This document shows, in pieces, positions 61,011-64,000 of a DNA stretch of 64,000 nucleotides (position 1 is the first letter of the stretch; each line of letters begins with the position of its first letter). The stretch is from Azolla caroliniana (taxonomy: Eukaryota > Polypodiophyta). A program made the position numbers and the translations under genes. Below the pieces are notes generated by a model, which worked only from the letters and a program-made list of their open reading frames with translations, made no database searches and was not told where the DNA came from. The stretch spans positions 18,662,001 through 18,726,000 of the forward strand of contig JBHGNT010000011.1 of the NCBI GenBank assembly GCA_043228905.1. The letters run 5' to 3'.

Positions 61011-64000
61011 TTTTTTTTTTTTTCAAAGTAAAGCTACTTTCCCATTAGTTAGGAAGGATTATTACATAGAGTCTATAAGGAGATTTATACACACATCGGG
61101 GAGACTTCCTCCGATCAAGCCAAAGAAGATGAGCCACTTACATTGCCTTGCGGCCTAACTTAATGTAAGAAGCTACCTATATCCAAGGCGATGCCCTTCA
61201 ATGTTGCCTAGTACGAGTCGGCTCTTGGGGCCTACACCGAAGAGAGGGTGGCAGGTGAGTAGGAAACAACCAACGTGGGGGCTGGTAGTTCCACCTCGGG
61301 CCACTCCCGCCTTGCATCACCATAGGTGTGTTCCGCCATTTCTGCCAAAAGCGCAAACGGGCAGTGGTCACGTCGTTGGAGTGGCTGCAAACCTCTTACA
61401 GTTGCCCTCGTAGGCAGCTGATAAGCGCGAACCATATGTCCATGATCACTTCCTCCGGGGGCCGTACCGTACCTTGGAAGACCTTGAGGCAACGCGCTTT
61501 CCATATATACCACAAGGTGAAACCTGCGATCAACATCCAGATTTCCGGAAACCTAGGGGATGCGGGCTGCAAGCCTCTTTCAAAACGGATCTTGACGATT
61601 TTGCCTCTCGTGCATACATAGCACCAACTATCCGCATTGACGGCGTCCGTCCACCCTTCGATTGAGTGATCAATCCATGCCGCAGCGCTCCACGAGGCTG
61701 TTCCTTCAACTTCACATGCCACAAGGAGGCGAGTCACTCTATCCCATACCTTTTGAGCTTGAGGGCAATCCCACAAACAATGTCTCAGAGACTCAATAGG
61801 TAGAGAGCACAGTGGGCAGCCTAACGGGCCGCCACGTTTATCTAACCATTCGCCAACGGGCACCACATTATGACCGATCTGCCACCAAAAGAGCTTAATC
61901 TTTTCAGGCATGTGGAGACGCCAAAGACCCTTCCAAAAGGCAATGAGCGCCTCATCGGGGATGCCCAATGTTTGCCAGCCGTTGCGAAGGGGGCCGCCTC
62001 GCTGCAGCTGCAAAGTCCGACCCAATTTAGTGGTGTAATCAAAGAAGTGGTGGAGTCTATCGTCATGTTTCCATCTGAAATCCCCGGGGTCCCAATCCAG
62101 ATCGACAAGGGGGCGACAACCGTATACCCTTAACCTCCAATGGGGTTCCACCTTAGCAACATCCGGGTCTGTCTTCCAGATGTTATCAATCTGTGCCACC
62201 ACTCGGATTGGGTGCCAAGAGCCGCTACTCTGGCTGTCCCCAAAAACTGTATCACTCCCCGATCCGCTCATGCCCTTTAGCGACTTGACCATTCCAGCCT
62301 CGTCAAAGAGACCGAACCATGCATGTTCTCTCGCCTCCCCCATCGGAACCCTGTCAACTGCCTCGGCTATCAGTCTCCGCATTTTCGTAGCTCCCTTGAG
62401 GGGAGGGAAAAGGTCCTCTTGGGCTCTTCCTGAATCAGCCATGCGTCTCCAATCGTCTATAGATAGGAGGTCTGTTTGTGCCAACTTTCCCCATGCTAGG
62501 CCCTTAAGTTGCCCTAGCATCGCGTTGTCATTCGTTCGCACATGAGGATTCCAGAATAGTGGCTGTCTAGTCCATTCGGTCAATGTCTTTGGGGTGTGCT
62601 TGACCAAATGTTGTCGTATATGGCACCATGCCCGCAAGATGGAGTTTGTGACCCTATCCTCCGGATGGCAAGCCAGCCTGGGTTGGACTCCGCTCGTGCA
62701 GCACCAATTCAAGGAGTCGGGCCAAGGCCTACCATACTTGGGAGTCCCTACTTGTAGCCTGTTGCGAAGAAGTACCTTCCAACACCCCTTACCTGGTAGG
62801 AGGCAGCGAACCACCATTTTAGCCAGCAATGCACGATTCTGCATTAAGGGGTCTATGAGGCCAAGCCCCCCTTTGGCCCGCGGTTGCGTTAACCAACACC
62901 ATGAGACTCTGGCGGCAGCCCTTGGGTTGTCCTTACCTGACCATATAAACCCCCTAATGGCAGCCTTAATCGCGTGCAAACCTGCAGGGTCCATAATCCA
63001 GCATGAGACTGAGTGTCACATGGTAGCGAGCAGCACTTGGTTCGCCACAAGGACCCTACCAGCGAAGGACAATTTAGATCTACTCCACTGGTTCAGCTTC
63101 TTACTTATTTTGGCTTGTACGTGGGCCAATTGCGCTCCCTTGGGGATTGACCTCCCCATCGTAAATCCAAGGTACTTGAAAGTCGTCCCACTAGGGACCC
63201 ACGTAAAATCGGCATGGGGTTGCTATCTTGGTGTCTCCTGTTCGCTGAACCATAGACCTTGGGTTTTATTCCAATTGATCTTGGCACCAGCCGCCTGACA
63301 AAAGTCCTCGACAAGATGTTCAGCCCGCTGTAAATTCTCCTCATCACCTTGCAAGAAAAGAACCGTATCGTCGGCATATTCAGATAACAACAAATCTTCA
63401 GTCGCATTGGGGATGGGCAATCCCCGCAACCCGCTAGTTGGTGCTTGTAAGTAGGCAGAGGAAGCCTCGGTTATAAAGAGATAGAGATATGGGGCTAGGG
63501 GACAGCCTTGCCTCACTGAGCGTTGTAGTTGGAAGGCGGGTCCCCTAGATCCAGCCATCAGCACGCTACTCGTAGCTGTCCGATAGAGTGCAGAAGTGCA
63601 ATTCCTCCATTTTTGAGGTAGGCCCAAAGCTCTCATCACATTTTCCAAAAAGGGCCATAACACCCTATCGTAGGCCTTCTCGAAGTCTAGCATCAGAATA
63701 GCCGAGCTCGATACGGAGCGACCGACCAATGCCATAGCTTCCCAAAGAAGCAACACATTATCAAAGATACACCTGTTCTTGACAAACCCAGTTTGATTGT
63801 CGTGTATGATGTCCGGTAAGAAGCTTGCTAATCGCTGAGCTAGGACTTTAGCGAGTATCTTGTATGCCGTGTTAAGGATCGTGATTGGACGCCATTGGCG
63901 CAACTCTAGGCTTCGCTCTTGGGATTTGGGGATGAGATATATCATCCCCTCAGCCAGACCAATCGACATCTTTCCTGAGGACCAAATCTCTTGGAACCCG
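61011..64000 (-). mobile_element. L1-type LINE retrotransposon, 3' part, running off the window
   Basis: The 3' end is marked by a 13-base poly(T) on the plus strand at about 61012-61024, which is the poly(A) tail on the minus strand. A 3' UTR of about 370 bp follows, then ORF2. GC content is much higher than in the flanks. The 5' part lies beyond the window. Reverse transcriptase and zf-RVT domains are intact in sequence but the ORF has two stops. Confidence 0.9.
61396..64000 (-). pseudogene. LINE ORF2 (reverse transcriptase, zf-RVT), two in-frame stops, partial
   Basis: One minus-strand frame runs from the window edge to the stop at 61396, interrupted only by TAG at 63225-63223 and TGA at 63018-63016. 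The reverse transcriptase part includes WRPITILNTAYKILAKVLA, NQTGFVKNR, LDFEKAYDRV, RQGCPLAPYL and the catalytic YADDTVLF. Downstream are the LINE connection region and a zf-RVT zinc-binding motif (CPLCSLPIESLRHCLWDC). ORF2 copies element RNA into DNA at the target site. The TGA stands where a Trp (ATMWH-like) is expected, which fits a single transition, as with methylated-cytosine decay. The copy cannot make full-length ORF2, but few lesions mean a recent insertion. The endonuclease domain is not in the window. Confidence 0.9.

Noticed and set aside
61201-63298. Plus-strand ORFs of 60-234 codons over the LINE
   Set aside because: Antisense shadows of the GC-rich LINE ORF2, with no independent signature.
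1-64000. CRISPR arrays, bacterial operons, riboswitches or rRNA genes
   Set aside because: None seen. Direct repeats here are microsatellites or short tandem duplications, and the gene structures are clearly those of a plant nucleus.

Overview
The window reads as nuclear DNA of a land plant. It is AT-rich with long gene-poor stretches, split genes whose introns have plant-type GT-AG borders, abundant microsatellites, Copia and LINE debris, and a plant-specific MIKC* MADS-box gene. That MADS protein belongs to the P (AGL30/65-like) type but is divergent, and I lean towards a non-flowering vascular plant (fern or gymnosperm). No marker here settles the species.

Layout: (1) 19-4087, plus strand: last five exons of the RNA polymerase III largest subunit (NRPC1), with a decayed Copia element in a 3.2-kb GC-AG intron. 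(2) 8510-9379, plus: single-exon SIP1/ASIL-type trihelix transcription factor. (3) 13914-16816, plus: 11-exon MIKC* MADS-box gene behind CATGGCATGG and GA-repeat DNA. (4) 18355-20066, minus: two-exon, histidine-rich, dehydrin-like gene convergent with the MADS gene, with a G-box/ABRE overlapping a DRE core upstream. (5) 27792-28664, plus: single-exon DUF4408/DUF761 membrane protein just behind a 260-bp ATACAT microsatellite. (6) 37977-43154, plus: 11-exon nuclear protein combining an acidic N-terminus, a Cys-rich finger, a SAP domain, a conserved plant core and a C-terminal KH domain. (7) 44472-55104, minus: 13-exon DEDDy 3'-5' exonuclease (mut-7/WRN-exo type) that appears fused to a double-stranded RNA-binding domain. 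(8) 59027-64000: a hAT-like MITE, an old LINE 3' end on plus, and a young LINE on minus whose single ORF carries only two in-frame stops before the window edge.

The genes do not form an operon-like or functional cluster. They are ordinary dispersed plant genes: Pol III transcription, two transcription factors, a stress-protein candidate, a membrane protein and two RNA/DNA-binding proteins. I joined exons by hand from splice signals, phase continuity and family resemblance, so terminal exons of the two long genes are less certain than their cores. The most interesting item is the exonuclease-dsRBD architecture of gene 7, followed by the SAP-KH protein of gene 6.
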